Of a DNA stretch of 64,000 bases, positions 45,352 to 52,840 are shown piece by piece. The number at the start of each line of letters is the position of its first letter. Positions within the stretch are counted from its first letter, which is position 1. The position numbers were made by a program, and so were the translations under genes. Source of the DNA: Sarcodiotheca gaudichaudii. Its lineage: Eukaryota; Rhodophyta; Florideophyceae; Gigartinales; Solieriaceae. The DNA lies in the NCBI GenBank assembly GCA_032355985.1, contig JAUKVZ010000005.1:62001-126000 (forward strand), written 5' to 3'. The notes under the pieces were generated by a model. That model had not been told where the DNA came from, searched no databases, and saw only the letters and a program-made list of their open reading frames with translations.

Positions 45352-46638
45352 TCACTGCACAGCCCCCCAGAAACTCAGCAGCATCGCGAGATCAACCGAG
45401 TCGACATAGCCGTCGCCCGTCATGTCAGCCCGCTGCTGAAGCGTGCCGGTGGATCCACCCGAACTGCCATTCTCCTCATCCTCATGAGGATTGAGGCGAA
45501 CCTTGATCGTGTAGCAGCCGCACACGCCATGCCCGGGCGGGCAGGCGTACTCCGGATACTCGTCAAAGTCCTCGCGGCTCAGTCGAACCACATCCTGCGG
45601 ATTGCTCTTCGTGCTCGCGCCGGGAACCCAGCCCTCGCCCTTGACGAAGTTGTTCGTGTCCTCGATGTAGCCCTCTTCCTCGAGGAACTCGAAGTACGCC
45701 GTCTCATCACTGTCAGACAAGCCATTGAAGTTGTGATCGGGATAGCCGGAGATCGCGAATCGGATCGAACCAAAGTCATCCGCAATCACGCACAGCTCTG
45801 AGTACACGCCGACATTGTTCGGTCCATCATCATTGACGCCGAACTCGCCGCCCTGCTGATTGCCGTTCTTGTCGAACCAGCCGAGCGTCGTATCCGTCGC
45901 ATCGCACTCATAGTCCTTGCCGCCGACGACGGTCAGGCAGTAGAGCTCACGCTCAGTCAGGCCCTGGACCCAGTAGTAGTCCACGTCGTAGCAGACGCCT
46001 TTGACGCCGCACGCCTCATCGCACACAACCTCGGCGAACTGATACTGCGGCCCGGGCGATGTGTATGCAAGACGAAGCGCCTCACGTCCTTCTTCAAATC
46101 GGAACGTGTAGGAAGACACGCCGCTGCGCTCGATCTCGTCCATGAACGTGATCGTCACGCAGACCTCGCCGATTTCGCCATGCAGGCCATTGGAGTACAG
46201 GCCGTTCATCGTGCCGTCGAAGCAATCGAAGATGGCGGTGACACCGAGGCGAACCGTTCCATCGTCGAGAACCGGAATGACGAATGGCTCAAGCGTAAAC
46301 GGATCGGTGGTCGCGACGACCTCTTCCACGAGTCCGATGGCTCGACCCGTCGAGTCGTACGCCGTGATGGGCTTGTCGTACGCCACAAGGCAGCACTTGG
46401 GCTCACGATCCCAGATGCAGTCTTCCTGCAGCTTGCCGGTGATGTAGAAGCAGTCGGCGAACTCCGGCGGCGCGGCGATCGTCTCGATCATCGCGAACGT
46501 GTCGTTCGACAGGCCGTATCGATCCTCGAGCTCACAATATGTGAAGGTCGGATCGGGCACATCGACCGCAACGGCGACGCCGGCGCAGGCCAGACTCGTC
46601 GCGCAGGACAACGCGATCATGAAGGAGGAGTCGGACAT
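45352..46638 (-). CDS. Array copy 11: secreted EF-hand/half-dockerin protein
   Basis: Protein of 428 residues. Signal peptide MSDSSFMIALSCATSLACAG-VAVA. Its N-terminus (LEDRYGLSNDTFAMIET) pairs with copy 2, and it has QEDCIWDREPKCC instead of QKDCIWDRQPKCC. The block CDEACGVKGVC holds an extra Cys. Loop DHNFNGLSDSDE. The linker is Ser/Gly-rich (HEDEENGSSGGSTG). Tail DMTGDGYVDSVD ... FWGAVQ. Start ATG 46638 with GGGAGG seven bases upstream. It lies downstream of the hairpin that follows copy 12, so it probably has its own promoter. Confidence 0.94.
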   Translation of the reverse strand: MSDSSFMIALSCATSLACAGVAVAVDVPDPTFTYCELEDRYGLSNDTFAMIETIAAPPEFADCFYITGKLQEDCIWDREPKCCLVAYDKPITAYDSTGRAIGLVEEVVATTDPFTLEPFVIPVLDDGTVRLGVTAIFDCFDGTMNGLYSNGLHGEIGEVCVTITFMDEIERSGVSSYTFRFEEGREALRLAYTSPGPQYQFAEVVCDEACGVKGVCYDVDYYWVQGLTERELYCLTVVGGKDYECDATDTTLGWFDKNGNQQGGEFGVNDDGPNNVGVYSELCVIADDFGSIRFAISGYPDHNFNGLSDSDETAYFEFLEEEGYIEDTNNFVKGEGWVPGASTKSNPQDVVRLSREDFDEYPEYACPPGHGVCGCYTIKVRLNPHEDEENGSSGGSTGTLQQRADMTGDGYVDSVDLAMLLSFWGAVQ

Positions 46639-47017
46639 CAGTGTCCCTCCCAATCCCATCTCCCGCTGCGTCCAGTGCAGGCATGGGTGATACATATGGA
46701 TTGATCCGGCGCTGTCATGGCGTCAGATTGAGCGGCGAACGCAAGCCGCCTGTCCCGCAAACCGTCACATTCAGGCGTCACCCGAATGCGCAGAAGTCGC
46801 AGCGCCCGTCGATGGGGCTCGCGCCAGTCAGTGAAGAAGGCCGAGTTTGAGAAACCCCCCACCCATCGGCGCGCCTGCTGCCAGGCCGGACGCCTCGTGT
46901 CGCCACCACGACACACACGCCCAATAAGAAAAGCCGATCCCAGAAATGCAGCGTGGCGGGCTTTCTCCCGCCACGCTGATAAGCGACCTGATTACATCAG
47001 CTCAGGAACTGTTCAGA
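46639..47017 (-). other. 379-base spacer between array copies 11 and 12
   Basis: No gene seen. Contains the hairpin at 46950-46977 and the copy 11 leader. On the minus strand ATGACA, 16 bases, TATGTA (about 46690-46720) could be a weak promoter for copy 11. Confidence 0.5.
46950..46977 (-). terminator. Strong hairpin after array copy 12
   Basis: AGCGTGGCGGG and CCCGCCACGCT pair perfectly (11 bp) around a 6-base loop, 40 bases after the copy 12 stop. The following T run is short, so it may terminate weakly or protect the 3' end. Confidence 0.6.
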
Positions 47018-48298
47018 TTACTGAACGGGGCCCCAGAAGCTGAGCAGCATGGCGAGATCGACCGCGTCGACGAAACCGTCGCCGGACATATCCGCACGCT
47101 GGGCGAGACCGCCGCCACCAAAGTCGTCGTCGTCGTCGCCTTCTTCATCCTCATGCACGTTCAGACGCACCTTGAGGGTGTAGCAACCGCAGACGCCGTG
47201 CTCGGGCGGGCAGGCATACTCGGGGTACTCATCAAAGTCAGGACGGGACAGACGAATCACATCCATCGGATTGCTCTTCGTGCTGGCGCCGTTGATGTAG
47301 TTCTCACCCTTGATGACGTTGTTGTCATCCATGATGTAGCCCTCTTCTTCGAGGAACTCGAAGTAGGGGACTTCCATGTCATCCAGCAGACCGTTGAAGT
47401 TCTCATCGCCGGTGCCGGAGATGGCGAAACGGATGTGGCCCATGTCGTCCGCGATCACGCACAGCTCGGCGTACTCGGGAACGTTGTTGCCAGCGCTGCT
47501 GTCGGCGATACCGAACGCGCCACCCTGCTGGTTGCCGTTCTTGTCGTACCAGCCCATGACGGTGTCCGTCGCGTTGCAGAGGTAATCCTTGCCGCCAACC
47601 TGCGTGATGCAGTACAGCTCACGCTCGGTCAGACCCTGGATCCAGTAGAAATCGGAGTCGTAGCAGATCTCCTTGGTGCCCGTGGAGTCATCGCAGGTGA
47701 CGTCCGCCGTGGTGGCGCCAGCCGGAGCGATGTAGGCAAGACGGAGAGCCTCGCGGCCTTCCTGGAAATCAAAGACGTACGACTCAGAACCGCCGGCGTT
47801 AAACGCGACGTTGACGGTGACCTCACCGGTCTCGCCCTGCAGACCATTCGAGAACAGGCCATTGACCGTGCCATCGAAGCAGTCAAACACAGACGCGATG
47901 CCGAGGCGGATCGTGCCGTCAGAAAGAACGTTGACGCTCAGCGTGCCGCCGCCGTTGAAGACATCTTCAACCTGGAGCACTTCTTCGACCAGACCGATAT
48001 TGCGGCCGGTGCTGTCGAACGCCGTAAGGGGCTTGCTGAACTCAACCAGGCAGCACTTCGGCTGGCGATCCCAGATGCAGTCCTTCTGCAGCTTGCCCGT
48101 CATGTAAAAGCAGTCCGCAAACTCAGACGGAGCCGAAACGACTTCGCTGAGATCGAACGAGTCATTGCTATTCGAGTAACGATCCTCGAGTTCGCAATAC
48201 GTGTAAACAGGATCCGGCAGGTCAACCGCGAGAGCGATTGAAGCACCAGCCAGACCGATTGCGGCGAAACAGGTCGCCGCAGAGTGAACCTTAGACAT
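47018..48298 (-). CDS. Array copy 12: secreted EF-hand/half-dockerin protein (first in transcription order)
   Basis: Protein of 426 residues. Signal peptide MSKVHSAATCFAAIGLAGAS-IALA. Central loop DENFNGLLDDME at residues 298-309 is a textbook EF-hand loop, and the tail loop DMSGDGFVDAVD lies at 403-414. It is a mosaic: CDDSTGTKEIC as in copies 7 and 8, then a stretch almost identical to copy 4, then PEHGVCGC as in copies 4 and 5. FDFQEGREAL replaces FRFEEGREAL. Linker HEDEEGDDDDDFGGGG. Start ATG 48298 with AGGAGG eight bases upstream. The upstream 551-base region presumably holds its promoter. Confidence 0.95.
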   Translation of the reverse strand: MSKVHSAATCFAAIGLAGASIALAVDLPDPVYTYCELEDRYSNSNDSFDLSEVVSAPSEFADCFYMTGKLQKDCIWDRQPKCCLVEFSKPLTAFDSTGRNIGLVEEVLQVEDVFNGGGTLSVNVLSDGTIRLGIASVFDCFDGTVNGLFSNGLQGETGEVTVNVAFNAGGSESYVFDFQEGREALRLAYIAPAGATTADVTCDDSTGTKEICYDSDFYWIQGLTERELYCITQVGGKDYLCNATDTVMGWYDKNGNQQGGAFGIADSSAGNNVPEYAELCVIADDMGHIRFAISGTGDENFNGLLDDMEVPYFEFLEEEGYIMDDNNVIKGENYINGASTKSNPMDVIRLSRPDFDEYPEYACPPEHGVCGCYTLKVRLNVHEDEEGDDDDDFGGGGLAQRADMSGDGFVDAVDLAMLLSFWGPVQ

Positions 48299-48849
48299 CA
48301 CTGTCCTCCTCACTACTACAACCAACGGATTGTCCCGTGGAACACACACTGTCCCGCCGCGCTACGTTGCGACTGATGACATGTCACAAACTATCGAGTC
48401 CCTAGAATCGGTGCAAGCCGAAAGACCCACTCCTTAGAAAATCTTTGAATGTAACTATCGTTGCCACCGGACCTTATAGGGCCACACCCTACAATTGACC
48501 GACTTCGTCCGAATGCGCGCCGATCTCCCCCCTTCCGGAGGGCCAGTCAAACGGCCGCGCAAGTCATGTTCTGCATCAATCCAGGTCCCGTCTCACACGC
48601 CGAGAAAACAAACGAGAGACGAAACGTCCCAAAAACAACCCCCACGATCCACCTCAGCGTCGTTTCACTTGTGCACGAGCACATGCGCCAACGCTGTGTG
48701 ACCGATAATGTTCCATTCTACGAACGCCGACCAGGACTGCAACCGGAGGGGCCTTGAATCAGGGGCCTTGTGTCGGGGGGCGGAACCGCGCGCAACTCAC
48801 TGTGCAACATCAACTTAACTTGCGCGCTGCAATCGCCGCTCATCCAACC
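48299..48849. other. 551-base intergenic region upstream of the array
   Basis: No gene seen; the longest non-coding stretch of the window and more AT-rich than its surroundings. It contains the copy 12 leader element (48341-48355), a 10-base palindrome TGACATGTCA (48377-48386) that could bind a regulator, and a direct repeat of GGGGCCTTG near 48750-48772. I could not settle on one promoter; on the minus strand GATAGT preceded by TTGCAC 15 bases upstream is a weak candidate. Confidence 0.55.
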
Positions 48850-50568
48850 TCAGTCAAGATCGCGCAAACGCATCGCAATTGGCATGCGCCATCCTGAACC
48901 GAACGCAACATCTGAGACCTTCAGCCCCGTCGCCGCCTGACGCCGCTTGTATTCGTTCAGACGAATCAGCCGAATCAGCCGGCGCACGTCCTCAGCGCCG
49001 AATCCCGTCTCCGCAATGATCCGTTCCGGCGACTGACGCCGCTCCACGTAGCGGGACACCACCTCATCCACCACGTCATAAGAAGGAAGCGAGTCCTGAT
49101 CAGTCTGATCAGGCCGCAGCTCAGCCGATGGCGGCTTCGTCAGCGTCTCACCGGGAATTGGCGCCTCAGTCGCGCCGCAGAAATCCGGATGAGCATTGAT
49201 CCAGCGCGCCAGCGCATACACCTGCGCCTTGGTCAGGTCCGCAAGCACCGCGAGTCCGCCATTCATGTCGCCATACAGCGTGCAGTAGCCGACCGCGATC
49301 TCGCTCTTATTGCCCGTGGTCAGCAGCAGTCGTCCCAGCTTGTTGGAAAACGCCATAAGCACGACGCCGCGCAGCCGCGCCTGCACATTCTCCTCCGCCA
49401 CGCCAAACTCAGGCGGCGCTCCCAGCTCGCGAAACGAAGGCTGCACCAGTGATTCCACCGACGCATGCGCCGGCTCGATTGGAATCGTCTGCAACGTGAC
49501 GCCAAGGCGCTCAGCAAGCGAAGACGCATCCGATCGTGAGCCCTCCGAAGAAAACCGGCTCGGCATGGAGACACCAAGCACGCGCTCCCGCCCCAGCGCT
49601 GCGACCGCCAGACACGCCACCAGCGCCGAATCAATGCCGCCCGAAAGACCCACCACCACGCCGCGATCAAACCCCGTCTTGCGGCAATAGTCCTGCACCC
49701 CGAGCGACAGCGCTCGACACAACATCTCTTCATCGCTGGTCGATGCACCCGGAGCGAACGATTCGCCATCCAATGTGACCCTCGACGCATCGATCTTCAC
49801 GCGCACGGACGCGCCGCTGAACGCCGCATTCTCAGCGCACGCATGAGCCCCGCCGCCATCAGGCGCGTACACGACCGCGCGGCCATCGAAGATCAACTCA
49901 TCGTTCGCCCCGAACTGATTGACCATCGCAATCGGCACGCCAAGCCGGCCCGCCTGCTCAGCAAGAATCTCATCCTGCCGCTTCCGCTTGGAAAGCGAGA
50001 ATGGACTGGCCGAAGGGTTCACCACAACTTGCGCCCCGGCCTCCACGAGCGCTTCGAGCGGATCCTGCCGATCCCGATATCGAGGACTGATCCACGCATC
50101 CCGCCCTCGCCACAGATCCTCGCAGATCGAAAGACCCACACGCACATCTCCCACCTGCACGACGAGCGGCGCCGCGCCGGATCGGAAATATCGATCCTCA
50201 TCAAAGACGTCATAGGTCGGCAGCAACTGCTTGTCGTACCGGCCGACCAGCGCCCCATCCTTATAGACCAGCATCGAGTTGAAAATGTGCGATTCGCCCT
50301 TGGGCGCCGATGCCCGCCAGGGCGCCCCGACGAGCACCGTGCAACTCGGCAGCCGCGACTCCAGCGCCTCCGCCTGCAGGGCGACATCCTCAAGGAACCC
50401 CTCGTGCAGCAGCAGATCCCGCGGCGGATATCCGCTGATCGCCAGCTCCGGAAAAACGATCAGATCGGCGCCCGCCTCCGCCTCGACCTGCGCAGCGCGC
50501 ACGATCGCATCGGCGTTGGTCGCCAGATCACCGACGGTCGGATTGAGCGGCATGAGGGAAAGTCGCAC
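48850..50568 (-). CDS. nadE: Glutamine-dependent NAD+ synthetase
   Basis: Protein of 572 residues that amidates deamido-NAD with ammonia from glutamine. The N-terminal nitrilase-type glutaminase shows its triad: Glu in FPELAISGYP, Lys in GRYDKQLLPTYDVF and Cys in GLSICEDLW. The C-terminal synthetase has the PP-loop GLSGGIDSAL and LLTTGNKSEIAVGYCTLYGD. The length fits the two-domain form. Start GTG 50568, eight bases after a -10-like TATGAT. It is on the same strand as the array but separated from it by 551 bases. Confidence 0.96.
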   Translation of the reverse strand: MRLSLMPLNPTVGDLATNADAIVRAAQVEAEAGADLIVFPELAISGYPPRDLLLHEGFLEDVALQAEALESRLPSCTVLVGAPWRASAPKGESHIFNSMLVYKDGALVGRYDKQLLPTYDVFDEDRYFRSGAAPLVVQVGDVRVGLSICEDLWRGRDAWISPRYRDRQDPLEALVEAGAQVVVNPSASPFSLSKRKRQDEILAEQAGRLGVPIAMVNQFGANDELIFDGRAVVYAPDGGGAHACAENAAFSGASVRVKIDASRVTLDGESFAPGASTSDEEMLCRALSLGVQDYCRKTGFDRGVVVGLSGGIDSALVACLAVAALGRERVLGVSMPSRFSSEGSRSDASSLAERLGVTLQTIPIEPAHASVESLVQPSFRELGAPPEFGVAEENVQARLRGVVLMAFSNKLGRLLLTTGNKSEIAVGYCTLYGDMNGGLAVLADLTKAQVYALARWINAHPDFCGATEAPIPGETLTKPPSAELRPDQTDQDSLPSYDVVDEVVSRYVERRQSPERIIAETGFGAEDVRRLIRLIRLNEYKRRQAATGLKVSDVAFGSGWRMPIAMRLRDLD

Positions 50569-50576
50569 GGGCTGAG

Positions 50577-50582
50577 ATCATA
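50577..50582 (-). promoter_or_regulatory. -10-like TATGAT before nadE
   Basis: TATGAT (five of six consensus bases) lies eight bases before the GTG start and no Shine-Dalgarno sequence intervenes; leaderless initiation is likely. Confidence 0.45.
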
Positions 50583-50712
50583 CGGGCGCGGGGCGAGATC
50601 AGGCGCATCAGGCCGGAGAATCACCCGGCATCGCGATAGACTCTGGCGTCGGCCGGATCACTCCAACTCAGAACGTGCACATCGCATCGAACAACGATTG
50701 AGCAGAACTCAC

Positions 50713-51645
50713 ATGAAGACACATCCGCGACGCAACCGATTGGGCATCAGAGCCTGGATCCCAGCGCTTCTTGGCGCACTCGCCATGTCCGCAGCCGCCT
50801 CACAAAGCGCCATCGCGGATATCACGCTGCTTTCCGATCCGGAGAAGCCCATTTCGTACGACATCTCACTCGACGTCGTCGTCCGGCAGGATGACCAGGT
50901 CGCGCGATTCGTGCAGGCGGCTCGAATGACATTCGAACTCGATCGCCCGGCCGGCGATCAGGGCGTCGCAGTCATCAAGGCGGACTTTGAATCGCTCAAC
51001 GTCCTGTACAACGAACAGGGGCGTCAGCGGGAGTTCAACTGGAGAGCAGGCGAAGAGCCGCATAGCTCCAGTGAAATGCTCAGCGCCGCATGCTCGGCGC
51101 TGGCCAACGCAACCCTACGCCTGCACGTCGCACTCGACGGCCGCGTCCTGCGCGTCGATGGACTCACCGAGTCGCTCGAAGCGCTTGCCGCCTCAGAAGA
51201 GATCGATGAACGCGTGCTGGGCATCTTCGGCCCGGATCAGATCATCGATGCGCTCACACCGATTTTCAGCGGCGACGGCCTCGCCGGCGACGATCGATCC
51301 AAAGGTGAAGGATGGCAGACGTCCCTGACCACGGCGCTCGGCCCTGCCGGCGCCATCGAGTTCGTCACAGACTGGGCCGTCACCGAAGCGGATGGCCAGA
51401 CAATGGCAGCGACCGGAGTCGAATCCGTCGATGTCAAACGCCCCGCCACCCCGGATCCCGCGGCGCCTTCGCTCACTCCCCGTGAGCACGCCGGCGAAAC
51501 GAAGACTGTCTGGAATCAGACCACCGGCCGACTTCAGTCAAGGCTCGCGCAGCGAACCATGGCTTCTGAGTGGACGCTCGGCGGCTTCAGTATCGAGCAG
51601 CGTCAGAGTTCAACCTTCAGGATCAACCTCGCTCCCGGGCAATGA
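50713..51645 (+). CDS. Secreted protein of unknown function
   Basis: Protein of 310 residues. Signal peptide: basic MKTHPRRNRLGIR, hydrophobic AWIPALLGALAMSAAASQS, cleavage near AIADI. The mature protein looks beta-rich with alternating charged strands (YDISLDVVVRQDDQVARFVQ, MTFELDRPAGDQGVAVIKAD) and ends WTLGGFSIEQRQSSTFRINL. It reminds me of planctomycete proteins of the DUF6263 type, but I cannot confirm this. The frame is open far upstream, where it is antisense to nadE; the ATG at 50713 is chosen for the signal peptide. Its 3' end overlaps the convergent membrane-protein gene by 36 bases. Confidence 0.75.
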   Translation: MKTHPRRNRLGIRAWIPALLGALAMSAAASQSAIADITLLSDPEKPISYDISLDVVVRQDDQVARFVQAARMTFELDRPAGDQGVAVIKADFESLNVLYNEQGRQREFNWRAGEEPHSSSEMLSAACSALANATLRLHVALDGRVLRVDGLTESLEALAASEEIDERVLGIFGPDQIIDALTPIFSGDGLAGDDRSKGEGWQTSLTTALGPAGAIEFVTDWAVTEADGQTMAATGVESVDVKRPATPDPAAPSLTPREHAGETKTVWNQTTGRLQSRLAQRTMASEWTLGGFSIEQRQSSTFRINLAPGQ

Positions 51646-52659
51646 CGCCGGAGACGGCCTTCGAAGAATCAGAACAGCCGGCGCCGAAAGCGCTAGCAGT
51701 GTCGCCACATCCGTCGCAGCGACGACCAGCACGATCGCTGCAAGATCGTGGGCGCTCAGTCCCACCGCGGCCACCAGAGCGCCGATGCCGATGACCGCGC
51801 CCTCGCGCACGCCCAAAGAGCCGGTCGGAGCGGACGCGCCGACGAGAAAATACGTAGCGCCAAGAAGCATCGCGCCATCGACGCCAAGCTCGACGTTCAG
51901 CGCCAGCGCACAGCAATAAAACCGACCCGTATGCACTGCCACATCCAGCAGGCGCGCCGCAAGCGTCTCGATGCACACAGTCGCGGCGCCGAGAAATGCT
52001 CCTGCCCCCAGCGTCATGGCGTGCAGCCTCGCGTGTGATCGAATCACCCGACCCGCGATAAGACACATACTCGCGCCCATCGCGGCGCCGATGACTGCCG
52101 CAAGCCACCAGAACGCCCCGAACGCCTCACCATTGATCGCCGCGATCGCCATCGGTCCAAGGCAACCCAGCGCAAGTGCGCCGACCGTCGCGAACCACGC
52201 CAGAATCGTCCGGTACGGAAGGTGATCCAGCTTCCTGTGAATCATGATGCGCACCACGGCGCCCAGTTTGAATGGAAGCGGCGCCAGCGCCGTTGCGATC
52301 ACGTTCACCGCCACCAGACGAAGCAGCGGCAATCGATGTGCCCGTCGAATGACGATCCAGAAAGCAGCGCCATTGATGATGGCGCTGATCGCCGACAAGC
52401 CGCACAGCATGATGATCCAGTGAGCCTCGATCTCGCGAACGCGCGCCAGTGCTTCGGCTGGCGATGGCTGCAGCACGAGGCGAGCGCTCCAGATCAATGC
52501 GGCAATGCCAATCAGGAACCCAAGCAGATTGATGGCCCAATTGATCCAACTCCGACGCCGTGGCCGCGAAATCGAATCAATCACCGGTCCTCGACGCGCA
52601 TGCAGACCTTGCTCTGCATCAGCCGCTTCACCTCGGGTTGGATCAGAATGCGTCGTCAT
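51610..52659 (-). CDS. Flippase-like / LPG synthase-type integral membrane protein
   Basis: Protein of 349 residues with about eight hydrophobic segments, including WAINLLGFLIGIAALIWSA, LVAVNVIATALAPLPFKLGA, LAWFATVGALALGCLGPMAI and the closing TGSLGVREGAVIGIGALVAA. The last, a G-x-R-E-G loop within membrane helices, resembles the lysylphosphatidylglycerol synthase/flippase membrane domain (YbhN/AglD-like). No catalytic C-terminal domain is present. Such proteins handle lipid-linked substrates; the substrate here is unknown. Start ATG 52659 with GAAGG five bases upstream. Confidence 0.7.
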   Translation of the reverse strand: MTTHSDPTRGEAADAEQGLHARRGPVIDSISRPRRRSWINWAINLLGFLIGIAALIWSARLVLQPSPAEALARVREIEAHWIIMLCGLSAISAIINGAAFWIVIRRAHRLPLLRLVAVNVIATALAPLPFKLGAVVRIMIHRKLDHLPYRTILAWFATVGALALGCLGPMAIAAINGEAFGAFWWLAAVIGAAMGASMCLIAGRVIRSHARLHAMTLGAGAFLGAATVCIETLAARLLDVAVHTGRFYCCALALNVELGVDGAMLLGATYFLVGASAPTGSLGVREGAVIGIGALVAAVGLSAHDLAAIVLVVAATDVATLLALSAPAVLILRRPSPASLPGSEVDPEG

Positions 52660-52840
52660 CTGCCCTTCTCGAGTGCATTTCGCCCCGATAACTATCGGTC
52701 GCCGCTCAACTTGCGAGACACGTCACACCCTGCTTTTCGGTCGATCCGACCATGGACGTCCGTTAGTATCCCGATTCTGGGGAAGGGCCGAAGAAGATTA
52801 CAGGGCGGGCTCCCGCGCCCGGGGATGAGGAGATCATCAC

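Larger units (their letters stand above)
30378..48298 (-). repeat. Tandem array of twelve paralogous secreted-protein genes
   Basis: Twelve same-strand genes, 426-464 codons each, occupy almost 18 kb with no unrelated gene between them. Shared layout: signal peptide ending in A-V-D; D-L-P-[DE]-P-x-[FY]-T-Y-C-E; DCFYITGKLQKDCIWDRQP followed by K-C-C; FDCFDGTLNGLFSNGLHG; EGREALRLAY; a C-Y-D or C-D-D block; GGKDY-x-C-x-ATDT; ELCVIADD; an EF-hand-like loop (D-x-N-F-N-G-x-x-D-x-x-E); STK; H-G-V-C-G-C-Y-T; usually an acidic linker; and a C-terminal D-M-S-G-D-G-F-V-D half-dockerin ending F-W-G-P-V-Q. Spacers between copies are partly homologous too. I number the copies 1 to 12 by coordinate; transcription runs from 12 to 1. 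Family not recognised. Confidence 0.95.

Noticed and set aside
31041-48241. Long plus-strand open frames opposite the array genes (for example 34807-36573, 36534-37817 and 46946-48241)
   Set aside because: They recur at the same place opposite every copy, lack ribosome sites and signal peptides, and their sequence is explained by the codon bias and conservation of the minus-strand genes.
30378-48298. CRISPR or other short regular repeat array
   Set aside because: The recurring strings are conserved codons of paralogous genes spaced about 1.4 kb apart, not short repeats with unique spacers.
30378-48298. Polymorphic toxin/immunity, phage or transposon-borne cassette
   Set aside because: No toxin, immunity, integrase, transposase, tRNA junction or terminal repeats were seen; every copy is a full-length secreted protein.
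48299-48849. Small RNA or riboswitch in the long intergenic region
   Set aside because: No recognisable conserved aptamer or terminator-bounded transcript could be found by eye; only a palindrome and weak promoter-like hexamers.
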